Assembly: GCA_938044295.1 (NCBI GenBank) | Contig: CALIRC010000048.1 | Location: 1-5,113 of the forward strand | From: Minisyncoccota bacterium | GTDB taxonomy: Bacteria; Patescibacteriota; Minisyncoccia; Moranbacterales; GCA-2747515 | DNA length: 5,113 nt | Reading direction: 5' to 3' | Part shown: positions 1 to 4,249 of the stretch, piece by piece | Numbering within the stretch: the first letter of the stretch is position 1 | Layout: every line of letters begins with the position of its first letter | Translations under genes and position numbers: made by a program | The notes under the pieces: model-generated | What the model saw: the letters and a program-made list of their open reading frames with translations, nothing else | Database searches by the model: none | What the model was told of the DNA's origin: nothing

Positions 1-644
1 TCTCAAACGTACCAATGGTATGCACAGGGACACATCCAGGTGTATCAATCGGAGCAGATGGTAGCTCGCAGATGGGTCTGGAAGATCTAGCTTTTTTCCG
101 CGCAATCATGGGAAGTGTAGTGCTCTATCCATCAGATGCAGTAAGTATGCACGCACTAACCATGGCTGCAGCATCCCTGCCATCCATAGTCTACTTACGC
201 ACCACACGAGAAAAAACACCAGTACTGTACGGACCAAACGAAGAGTTTCCTGTTGGTGGATCAAAAGTACTATGCACAAGCATCGACGATCAAGTAACGA
301 TCCTAGCAGCGGGCATCACTGTGCATGAAGCATTACTAGCATATGACACACTCAAAGAAGAGGGTATTGCAGTACGCGTCATCGATGTGTATTCCATCAA
401 ACCAATCGATGCACGAACCATCCGCGGCGCAGCTGCAGACACGCATACTTTTGTCATTGTCGAAGACCACTATCCAGAAGGAGGGTTAGGTGATGCAGTA
501 CGTGCAGCAATTGATGGTAGCGCCGTCAACATAGAGCACCTCGCAGTACGTAAAGCACCTCGAAGCGGAAATACAAAAGAACTCCTCGCTTACGAAGAAA
601 TCGATGCTCAAGCCATCACGCGCGCAGTACGTAAAGCACTCTAA
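1..644 (+). CDS. tkt: Transketolase, C-terminal part (gene cut by the window start)
   Basis: Transketolase moves two-carbon ketol units between sugar phosphates in the non-oxidative pentose phosphate pathway, using thiamine diphosphate. The frame is open from base 3 with no stop before it, so the Met codon at 15 is internal and the real start lies outside the window. About 213 residues are visible: the end of the pyrimidine-binding domain (residues 1 to about 70, with GTHPGVSIGADG and the SQMGLEDLAFFRA stretch) and the C-terminal transketolase domain (about 90-213, with VTILAAGITVHEAL, VEDHYPEGGLGDAV and APRSGNTKELL). These match vertebrate TKT more closely than E. coli TktA: a Gln (SQM) stands where the bacterial and yeast enzymes have the substrate-binding His of GPTHQ. 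One oddity is GADGSSQ in place of the usual GEDGPSQ. The gene ends 22 bases before a strong terminator. Family assignment is firm; activity cannot be judged from a fragment. Confidence 0.95.
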   Translation, partial: SNVPMVCTGTHPGVSIGADGSSQMGLEDLAFFRAIMGSVVLYPSDAVSMHALTMAAASLPSIVYLRTTREKTPVLYGPNEEFPVGGSKVLCTSIDDQVTILAAGITVHEALLAYDTLKEEGIAVRVIDVYSIKPIDARTIRGAAADTHTFVIVEDHYPEGGLGDAVRAAIDGSAVNIEHLAVRKAPRSGNTKELLAYEEIDAQAITRAVRKAL

Positions 645-666
645 AAGTCTAATAATATGTTGTGCG

Positions 667-695
667 AAAAACGAAGGAGTAACCTTCGTTTTTTT
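667..695 (+). terminator. Intrinsic terminator of tkt
   Basis: AAAAACGAAGG (667-677) pairs with CCTTCGTTTTT (683-693) around the 5-nt loop AGTAA, and the T-run continues to 695. It starts 22 nt after the tkt stop codon. The A-rich 5' foot and T-rich 3' foot make it partly symmetrical, so some function on the other strand is possible. Confidence 0.9.
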
Positions 696-720
696 GTACA
701 CAGATTTTAAGATACGCATA

Positions 721-749
721 AGGACAAAGAGGGTCTTTTTTGCTAGAAT
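721..749 (+). promoter_or_regulatory. Sigma70-type promoter with extended -10 for the LOG-family gene
   Basis: The -35 box is AGGACA (721-726, 4 of 6 matches to TTGACA). After exactly 17 nt comes the -10 box TAGAAT (744-749), preceded by TGC, which gives an extended -10. Transcription would start near 756, leaving a leader of about 20 nt before the ATG at 777. It lies just downstream of the tkt terminator, so it should start a separate unit. Confidence 0.7.
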
Positions 750-776
750 AAGAAAGTAGAAATTAATAATGAAAAA

Positions 777-1532
777 ATGGAATCAAAAAATCAGAAAATG
801 CTCTTAAGTGTAAAAGGGAAAGAAGTGCAGATACCGCTGAACCGTGAAAAAGAATTCCTTCACAGCAAGCATGAACATGTTGATCGCGAAGGTGAGTTAT
901 CATGGCGCATTCTACGCATCCAGTCAGAATTTGTCAAAGGACATGATTTTCTCAAAAATTATGACAAAGCTGTATCGATATTTGGTTCTGCAAGGAACAA
1001 CATGGATGAAAGCGTCTATAAATCAACAGAAGAGTTAGCAGGGATGCTCGCAAAAGACGGTTTCGTAGTATTCACAGGTGGTGGCCCAGGCATTATGGAG
1101 GCTGCAAACAAAGGTGCACATGAAGCAGGAGGACAAAGTGTCGGGATAAACATCAACCTCCCAGGGAATGATCGCATGACAGAACGTAGAAATGAATATG
1201 TAACAGAAGGAGAGTCATTTGACTATTTCTTTTCCCGCAAGGTAATTCTCTCCTACGCATCACAATTTTACATCGCATATCCAGGAGGTTTCGGCACAAT
1301 GGACGAACTGTTTGAAATGCTTACGCTTGTACAGACAGGCAAAGCATCGCCCATACCGATCATCTTGGTAAATAAAGACTTTTGGGGACCGTTAGTAGAC
1401 TGGATAAAAAGTGCTATGGCTGAGAAGTTTGGCACAATCTCGCAAAAAGATCTTGATCTTTTTCATCTTGTAGACTCTGCACAAGAAGCCAGAGATTACA
1501 TTCATAGCTGCGTACAGAGCGAACAAGAGTAG
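777..1532 (+). CDS. LOG-family (TIGR00730) nucleotide 5'-monophosphate phosphoribohydrolase-like protein
   Basis: The 251-residue protein belongs to the Lonely Guy / TIGR00730 family (lysine decarboxylase-like Rossmann fold). Characterised members cut the N-glycosidic bond of nucleoside monophosphates, including cytokinin ribotides; in most bacteria the true substrate is unknown. A charged N-terminal extension (1-60) precedes the fold. The core starts at AVSIFGSAR (65-73), followed by FTGGGPGIMEAANKGA (99-114), SRKVIL (153-158, with the Arg that precedes the active-site region) and the signature PGGFGTMDE (169-177), whose Glu is the expected catalytic acid. All hallmark residues are present, so the protein should be active. 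The ATG at 777 fits the promoter at 721-749 but has no clear Shine-Dalgarno site; Met8 (798) is an alternative start. It is probably co-transcribed with the nuclease-like gene 42 nt downstream. The cellular role is not evident from the context. Confidence 0.9.
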   Translation: MESKNQKMLLSVKGKEVQIPLNREKEFLHSKHEHVDREGELSWRILRIQSEFVKGHDFLKNYDKAVSIFGSARNNMDESVYKSTEELAGMLAKDGFVVFTGGGPGIMEAANKGAHEAGGQSVGININLPGNDRMTERRNEYVTEGESFDYFFSRKVILSYASQFYIAYPGGFGTMDELFEMLTLVQTGKASPIPIILVNKDFWGPLVDWIKSAMAEKFGTISQKDLDLFHLVDSAQEARDYIHSCVQSEQE

Positions 1533-1537
1533 CTTAT

Positions 1538-1567
1538 GTAATGTAAGATTCTTCTAATACACATTAC
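1538..1567. repeat. Short inverted repeat between the LOG and ATP-cone genes
   Basis: GTAATGT (1538-1544) and ACATTAC (1561-1567) form a perfect 7-bp inverted repeat with a 16-nt loop, filling most of the 42-nt gap and ending 7 nt before the next ATG. No T-run follows, so it is not a terminator. It could be a weak mRNA hairpin near the next start codon or chance. Confidence 0.35.
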
Positions 1568-1574
1568 TTCGACT

Positions 1575-2417
1575 ATGGCGCCTAGAAAAGTGCACAAATC
1601 AGCTGGCTATTCAGAGAATTTTTCTCCACAAAAATTGCGACGATCTCTGCATCGTGCTGGCGTCTCAAAAGACCTCACGAAAGAAATCATCCAAACAATC
1701 ATTGCAAAAAAGAAAGACATTTCATCTGATGAATTACACAAGGATGTCTACAAAAAACTCATAAAACACGAGAGGCCGCTAGCAGCAAAGTACAACCTCA
1801 AACGAGCGCTAGGAGCACTCGGACCAAGTGGCTACCCATTTGAACAATTTGTTGGAAGGCTTTTTATCGCAAAAGGGTATAAGACTAGCACAAATCGCAT
1901 CGTCCGTGGGCAATGTGTCGCACACGAAATTGATGTGATGGCAGCAAAAGAAAACAAGCACTTCGTACTCGAATGTAAGTTTCACAACCGCCCAGGGTAC
2001 AAGAGTGATATCCAGACAGTGCTGTACATGAAAGCAAGATTCGATGATATTAAAACGTATTGGGAGAGTCTTGAAAACAGCAAGAAAAAGCACTTACATA
2101 AAGTATGGCTCATTACAAACACAGCATTTACCTCTGAAGCAATTAAATATGCACGTTGCTCAGGTATAGGTCTCATGAGTTGGCGCGCACCAGCAGGAAA
2201 CTCACTCGCAGAACTCATCGAAGAAACAGGACTACATCCGATAACAGCAGTCACAAGTCTCAGTAAAAAACAAAAAGACTACATCGTCTCCCATGACCTC
2301 GTGCTCTGTAGCGAAGCACAAAGCAAAAAAGATGTACTTCTCAGAGCAGGTATAAGAGAGCCAAAACTCTCACGCGTCATAAAAGAAGCGCAAGCAATCT
2401 GTGGTCAAACACCTTAG
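1575..2417 (+). CDS. ATP-cone domain fused to a Mrr-like PD-(D/E)xK nuclease domain
   Basis: The protein has 280 residues. Residues 4-85 look like an ATP-cone, the (d)ATP-sensing domain of ribonucleotide reductases and NrdR: VHKSAGYSENFSPQKLRRSL matches the usual V-K-dG-x-E-F-x-x-x-K-L pattern. Residues 88-205 look like a restriction-endonuclease (Mrr_cat) fold: FEQFVGRLFIAKGY (89-102), HEIDVM with Asp120, LECK with Glu133 and Lys135 (the D...ExK active site), Gln147, and the late strand WLITNTAFTSEAIKYA followed by GIGLMSW. All expected catalytic residues are present. The last 75 residues are Lys-rich and helical, perhaps nucleic-acid binding. I infer a DNA-cleaving enzyme controlled by nucleotide binding; substrate and purpose are unknown, and no methyltransferase gene is beside it. 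The ATG at 1575 puts the ATP-cone at the very N-terminus, where it normally sits. There is no Shine-Dalgarno site, and translation may depend on the upstream gene. Confidence 0.85.
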   Translation: MAPRKVHKSAGYSENFSPQKLRRSLHRAGVSKDLTKEIIQTIIAKKKDISSDELHKDVYKKLIKHERPLAAKYNLKRALGALGPSGYPFEQFVGRLFIAKGYKTSTNRIVRGQCVAHEIDVMAAKENKHFVLECKFHNRPGYKSDIQTVLYMKARFDDIKTYWESLENSKKKHLHKVWLITNTAFTSEAIKYARCSGIGLMSWRAPAGNSLAELIEETGLHPITAVTSLSKKQKDYIVSHDLVLCSEAQSKKDVLLRAGIREPKLSRVIKEAQAICGQTP

Positions 2418-2442
2418 ATTGTAAATAAGCTCTTAGAATGTG

Positions 2443-2471
2443 AAAAAGTAGTGGACAGAATCTAGACTACT
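2443..2471 (-). terminator. Probable terminator for tRNA-His (minus strand)
   Basis: Read on the minus strand, AGTAGT (2471-2466) pairs with ACTACT (2452-2447) around a 13-nt loop, and a T5 run follows (2447-2443, its first T being the last base of the stem). The stem is only 6 bp and lies 45 nt beyond the tRNA end, so it is a weak call. On the plus strand there is no T-run, so it does not obviously end the ATP-cone gene, which faces it. Confidence 0.45.
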
Positions 2472-2515
2472 GTGCAATGCTAGGTATACGGAAAAAACCA
2501 CAAATTATTTTGATG

Positions 2516-2588
2516 GGCGACTAGAGGGAATCGAACCCTCATTCCCGGTACCACAAACCGGTGTCCTAACCGTTGGACGATAGTCGCC
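2516..2588 (-). tRNA. tRNA-His (anticodon GTG)
   Basis: The cloverleaf is complete: D stem GTCC/GGAC, anticodon stem CCGGT/ACCGG around the loop TTGTGGT, T stem GAGGG/CCCTC around TTCGATT, and a 4-nt variable loop. The best fold gives an eighth acceptor pair, G-1 with C73, the identity element of bacterial tRNA-His; G-1 is at 2588 and C73 at 2516. CCA is not encoded (CATCA follows C73), so the tail must be added. It faces the ATP-cone gene and diverges from tRNA-Lys. Confidence 0.95.
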
Positions 2589-2600
2589 ATATGTAGAAAG

Positions 2601-2629
2601 AGTATACCATTATTAGCAAGAGAAATCAA
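2601..2629 (-). promoter_or_regulatory. Promoter of tRNA-His
   Basis: On the minus strand TTGATT (2629-2624) is followed after exactly 17 nt by TATACT (2606-2601). Transcription would start about 7 nt downstream, leaving a 5' leader of only about 6 nt before the tRNA. Confidence 0.8.
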
Positions 2630-2638
2630 GAAAATCTG

Positions 2639-2667
2639 TTGACCAGAGGGTGATTTTGACGTATACT
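2639..2667 (+). promoter_or_regulatory. Promoter of tRNA-Lys, back-to-back with the tRNA-His promoter
   Basis: TTGACC (2639-2644), a 17-nt spacer and TATACT (2662-2667) form a near-consensus sigma70 promoter. The -35 boxes of the two divergent tRNA promoters are only 9 nt apart. The start near 2674 gives a 5' leader of about 57 nt before tRNA-Lys, longer than that of tRNA-His; it holds only a short CCAGA/TCTGG inverted repeat (2687-2712). Confidence 0.8.
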
Positions 2668-2730
2668 AGATCATGTATTTAGTTTTCCAGAAATGGTTAG
2701 GCACATATCTGGGAGACTTAAGGCAGATAA

Positions 2731-2803
2731 GCGCTGTTAGCTCAGTTGGTAGAGCAGTTGGCTCTTAACCAAACGGTCGGGGGTTCAAATCCCTCACAGC
2801 GCA
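2731..2803 (+). tRNA. tRNA-Lys (anticodon CTT)
   Basis: The 73-nt cloverleaf has acceptor GCGCTGT/ACAGCGC, D stem GCTC/GAGC, anticodon loop CTCTTAA with CTT at 34-36, and T stem GGGGG/CCCTC around TTCAAAT. Discriminator A73 is at 2803, and CCA is not encoded (CAGAAT follows). The base pair at the top of the anticodon stem (G27, A43) is mismatched. Confidence 0.95.
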
Positions 2804-2812
2804 CAGAATCCT

Positions 2813-2854
2813 TTATAGCACAGGCGTCGCCTCTGAGGTGGCGTTTTGCTATAA
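2813..2854 (+). terminator. Nested inverted repeat behind tRNA-Lys, probable terminator
   Basis: The outer arms TTATAGCA (2813-2820) and TGCTATAA (2847-2854) are perfect 8-bp complements. Inside them CGCC (2828-2831) pairs with GGCG (2840-2843) and is followed by TTTT (2844-2847), the shape of a short intrinsic terminator. The right outer arm is also most of the extended -10 box of tRNA-Arg. The terminator role is an inference; the inner stem is short and has a T/T mismatch. Confidence 0.5.
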
Positions 2855-2855
2855 T
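2847..2855 (+). promoter_or_regulatory. Extended -10 promoter of tRNA-Arg
   Basis: TGCTATAAT (2847-2855) is a perfect extended -10 element. The hexamer 17 nt upstream (TCGCCT, 2827-2832) matches TTGACA at only three positions, as is common for extended -10 promoters. The start would be near 2862, leaving a leader of about 19 nt. Confidence 0.7.
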
Positions 2856-2880
2856 AAAGACAATAACCATCAAAATGTAC

Positions 2881-2952
2881 GCCCCTGTAGTTCAATGGAT
2901 AGAACAAGGGACTTCTAAGCCTTTAATGGGGGTTCGATTCCCTCCGGGGGTA
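2881..2952 (+). tRNA. tRNA-Arg (anticodon TCT)
   Basis: The 72-nt cloverleaf has D stem GTTC/GAAC, anticodon loop CTTCTAA with TCT at 34-36, a 4-nt variable loop, T stem GGGGG/CCCTC around TTCGATT, and discriminator A at 2952. The acceptor GCCCCTG/CGGGGGT pairs well except for a G-T wobble at position 1-72. The anticodon stem AGGGA/GCCTT is weak: one G-T pair and an A31/G39 mismatch beside the loop. CCA is not encoded. It is probably functional, since it has its own promoter and terminator, but it is less canonical than its neighbours. Confidence 0.88.
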
Positions 2953-2961
2953 CGTTACCAG

Positions 2962-2985
2962 AAACCGCTTTAGTGAGCGGTTTTT
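2962..2985 (+). terminator. Intrinsic terminator of tRNA-Arg
   Basis: AAACCGCT (2962-2969) and AGCGGTTT (2976-2983) form a perfect 8-bp stem with a 6-nt loop, and the T-run extends to 2985. It begins 9 nt after the tRNA end. Confidence 0.9.
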
Positions 2986-2989
2986 GCTA

Positions 2990-3018
2990 TAGACAAAATA
3001 TCAAATTTATGCTAATTT
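2990..3018 (+). promoter_or_regulatory. Promoter of the membrane-protein gene
   Basis: TAGACA (2990-2995, 5 of 6 to consensus), a 17-nt spacer and TAATTT (3013-3018) with an upstream TG (3010-3011) form a good extended -10 promoter. The -35 box begins only 4 nt after the T-run of the preceding terminator. The start near 3025 leaves a leader of about 24 nt containing the ribosome site. Confidence 0.7.
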
Positions 3019-3048
3019 ATATGCAAGTTCTTGAAAAGGTATTTGAAG

Positions 3049-3582
3049 ATGAAAGATTATGGTTTTACAGTTGTATCACCACGAGTTGATAGGATCATAC
3101 TATCAATTAGGTCTCGAGTTGAGAAAATAGTGGGATGGCTAAATTGTCACTGGGAGTGGTACTTTGCTATTGCTACGGGATTCTGCATTTATTTTATTGC
3201 AACCCATATCCAGACGGCAGCATACTTCTATGTTGGGATTGCTGCGATATTTATACCGCTCCTCTTTCTCTTACTTTGGTCGTTTCCGATGCTATTTCTG
3301 AAGCGTGTTCAGTTAGTCAAGTGCTTAGCGGGTTGGATGGGCTATGTGTGCTTTTGGGCACTCATCATCGGAAGAGAGCCATCTGGTAACACTTTGGAGG
3401 AGGTTATAGAAATTCGTACTCAGGAAATATTGACCACGCCTCCATTAATCGCTTGGATGACTGGAGCATTACTAGCTATCATTCCCGTTGTTTTAATTAT
3501 GCGGACACGACATGCACGGCTTAACGCTATAGCGAGCAAATATGATCTCGTTTTTAGTGAAGAAGCTGAAAAATTGGAATAA
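3049..3582 (+). CDS. Hypothetical membrane protein, about four transmembrane helices
   Basis: I do not recognise this 177-residue protein. A charged N-terminal part (1-36, with several Arg and Lys) precedes hydrophobic segments at about 37-54, 57-84, 90-108 and 132-151. The C-terminal tail (152-177) is charged and ends in an acidic cluster (EEAEKLE). Loop 109-131 is polar and acidic (LEEVIEIRTQE). There is no cleavable signal peptide. I chose ATG 3049 because AAAAGG (3034-3039) sits 9 nt before it, an ideal Shine-Dalgarno spacing; a TTG at 3031 would add six residues but overlaps that site. The gene has its own promoter and a very strong terminator, so it stands alone. Its lower-GC codons differ from the tkt side and, with its place beside a tRNA cluster, would fit acquired DNA, but no integrase or repeat is visible. 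It could be a transporter subunit, a sensor or an immunity-type protein; the sequence does not decide. Confidence 0.8.
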   Translation: MKDYGFTVVSPRVDRIILSIRSRVEKIVGWLNCHWEWYFAIATGFCIYFIATHIQTAAYFYVGIAAIFIPLLFLLLWSFPMLFLKRVQLVKCLAGWMGYVCFWALIIGREPSGNTLEEVIEIRTQEILTTPPLIAWMTGALLAIIPVVLIMRTRHARLNAIASKYDLVFSEEAEKLE

Positions 3583-3590
3583 TATTTATA

Positions 3591-3627
3591 AAAGTCTAAA
3601 GCAGAAAAGTCTGCTATAGACTTTTTT
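3591..3627 (+). terminator. Strong intrinsic terminator of the membrane-protein gene
   Basis: The arms 3591-3605 and 3610-3624 form a 15-bp stem (outer AAAGTCTA/TAGACTTT, inner GCAGA/TCTGC) with a single A/A mismatch and an AAAG tetraloop. The T-run is 3622-3627. It begins 8 nt after the stop codon. The right arm contains TGCTATAGAC, the sequence also found at 2985-2994. Confidence 0.92.
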
Positions 3628-3746
3628 GTTACACCAAAACTAGCTGGCACTTGTTGCGCTTTCCAATACAAGAGTTCCACGTTGTAATACGCGGATGTAT
3701 TCTATCAGAGAGCAGTAATAATGTGGTTATTTGGTCAAAAAATAAT

Positions 3747-3775
3747 TTGACAATGATAAAATTATCAGTTATATT
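3747..3775 (+). promoter_or_regulatory. Near-consensus promoter of the small orphan gene
   Basis: A perfect TTGACA (3747-3752), a 17-nt spacer and TATATT (3770-3775, 5 of 6) make this one of the strongest promoters in the window. The start near 3782 gives a leader of about 20 nt that is mostly ribosome site. The stretch 3628-3746 upstream holds no gene; it has only a short AATAC/GTATT inverted repeat (3686-3701). Confidence 0.85.
3754..3767. promoter_or_regulatory. Palindrome inside the promoter spacer, candidate operator
   Basis: TGATAA (3754-3759) and TTATCA (3762-3767) are perfect complements separated by AA, and the whole 14-bp palindrome lies between the -35 and -10 boxes. A dimeric repressor bound there would block RNA polymerase. 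The regulator is not identified, and AT-rich DNA gives short palindromes by chance, so the role is inferred from placement. Confidence 0.45.
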
Positions 3776-3787
3776 TCCACTAAATTT

Positions 3788-3795
3788 GGAGGAGG
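3788..3795 (+). promoter_or_regulatory. Strong Shine-Dalgarno site that fixes the GTG start at 3802
   Basis: GGAGGAGG lies 6 nt before the GTG at 3802 and can pair extensively with the 3' end of 16S rRNA. It is far stronger than any such site before the LOG and ATP-cone genes, which suggests high translation. Confidence 0.85.
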
Positions 3796-3801
3796 TGTAG
3801 C

Positions 3802-4182
3802 GTGAGTACTGAAACGAATATACTAAAAGATGTTCCCGGATTTTTTGAGGTTATTGAAAGAATCCTTCAAGATGGATTTTTTTCCGATTTTAACGTAAAT
3901 GTTGCTGGAATAGAGGATCGCATTTTTGGCGCATCTATCAAAGCTAGAGGATACATCCCATTCAATCCAGATCACAATCATACTGGATGTGGGGCACTGA
4001 TAGATCCGCAGCAGGTTCTTGAGAAATTTAATGAACTTGTAAATCAGAAGCAGGTCAAAGAAATCAATTCTACAGAAGTGAAAACGCAACCATGGAAAGT
4101 ATGGGATGATGATGGAAACACAGTGATTGGTTCTAAAGGTGCAACCATAGACTTAAACCTATACATCTCATTCAATTATTAG
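3802..4182 (+). CDS. Hypothetical small protein of 126 residues, GTG start
   Basis: I do not recognise this protein. It is acidic to neutral, has no signal peptide or membrane segment, and is probably cytoplasmic. An amphipathic helix is likely at 8-24 (DVPGFFEVIERILQDGF) and another at 67-86 (IDPQQVLEKFNELVNQKQVK). The rest looks beta-rich, ending in ATIDLNLYISFNY. Residues 57-63 read DHNHTGC, a cluster of two His, one Asp and one Cys that could bind a metal; this is a guess from spacing. The combination of near-consensus promoter, very strong ribosome site, spacer palindrome and strong terminator means a monocistronic gene that can be expressed strongly when not repressed. The context gives no partner gene. 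Confidence 0.8.
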   Translation: MSTETNILKDVPGFFEVIERILQDGFFSDFNVNVAGIEDRIFGASIKARGYIPFNPDHNHTGCGALIDPQQVLEKFNELVNQKQVKEINSTEVKTQPWKVWDDDGNTVIGSKGATIDLNLYISFNY

Positions 4183-4216
4183 CAGTAATTCCTTCTGAGT
4201 ATGTTCAGAGGTCTTC

Positions 4217-4249
4217 ACAGGCAATACTGATCAGTACTTGCCTGTTTTT
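4217..4249 (+). terminator. Strong intrinsic terminator of the small orphan gene
   Basis: ACAGGCAA (4217-4224) pairs with TTGCCTGT (4238-4245). The interior TACT-GATC-AGTA (4225-4236) continues the stem to a GATC loop, leaving one bulged C (4237) on the 3' side: 12 bp in all. A T-run follows (4245-4249). It starts 34 nt after the stop codon. Confidence 0.92.

Noticed and set aside
542..639. 17-base exact repeat CGCAGTACGTAAAGCAC at 542-558 and 623-639
   Set aside because: Both copies encode AVRKA in the same frame of transketolase; similar peptide and strong codon preference explain it.
1809..2254. Two minus-strand open frames of 94 and 90 codons
   Set aside because: Both lie inside the ATP-cone/nuclease gene, have no promoter or ribosome site, and their Cys/Phe/Ser-rich composition is typical of antisense shadows.
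2524..2944. 15-bp inverted repeat GGGTTCGATTCCCTC shared by tRNA-His and tRNA-Arg, considered as a recombination or attachment site
   Set aside because: It is the conserved T arm of two tRNAs on opposite strands; no third copy was seen in the accessory region.
2746..2973. 75-codon plus-strand open frame
   Set aside because: It runs through tRNA-Lys and tRNA-Arg; the apparent peptide is translated tRNA sequence.
3021..3089. 22-codon frame starting at ATG 3021 ahead of the membrane-protein gene
   Set aside because: The ATG would lie at or before the expected transcription start and has no ribosome site.
3420..3680. 86-codon minus-strand open frame
   Set aside because: It overlaps the membrane-protein gene and reads through that gene's strong terminator hairpin; no ribosome site or promoter.
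3823..4089. 88-codon minus-strand open frame
   Set aside because: It is fully antisense to the 126-residue gene, which has excellent start signals of its own.
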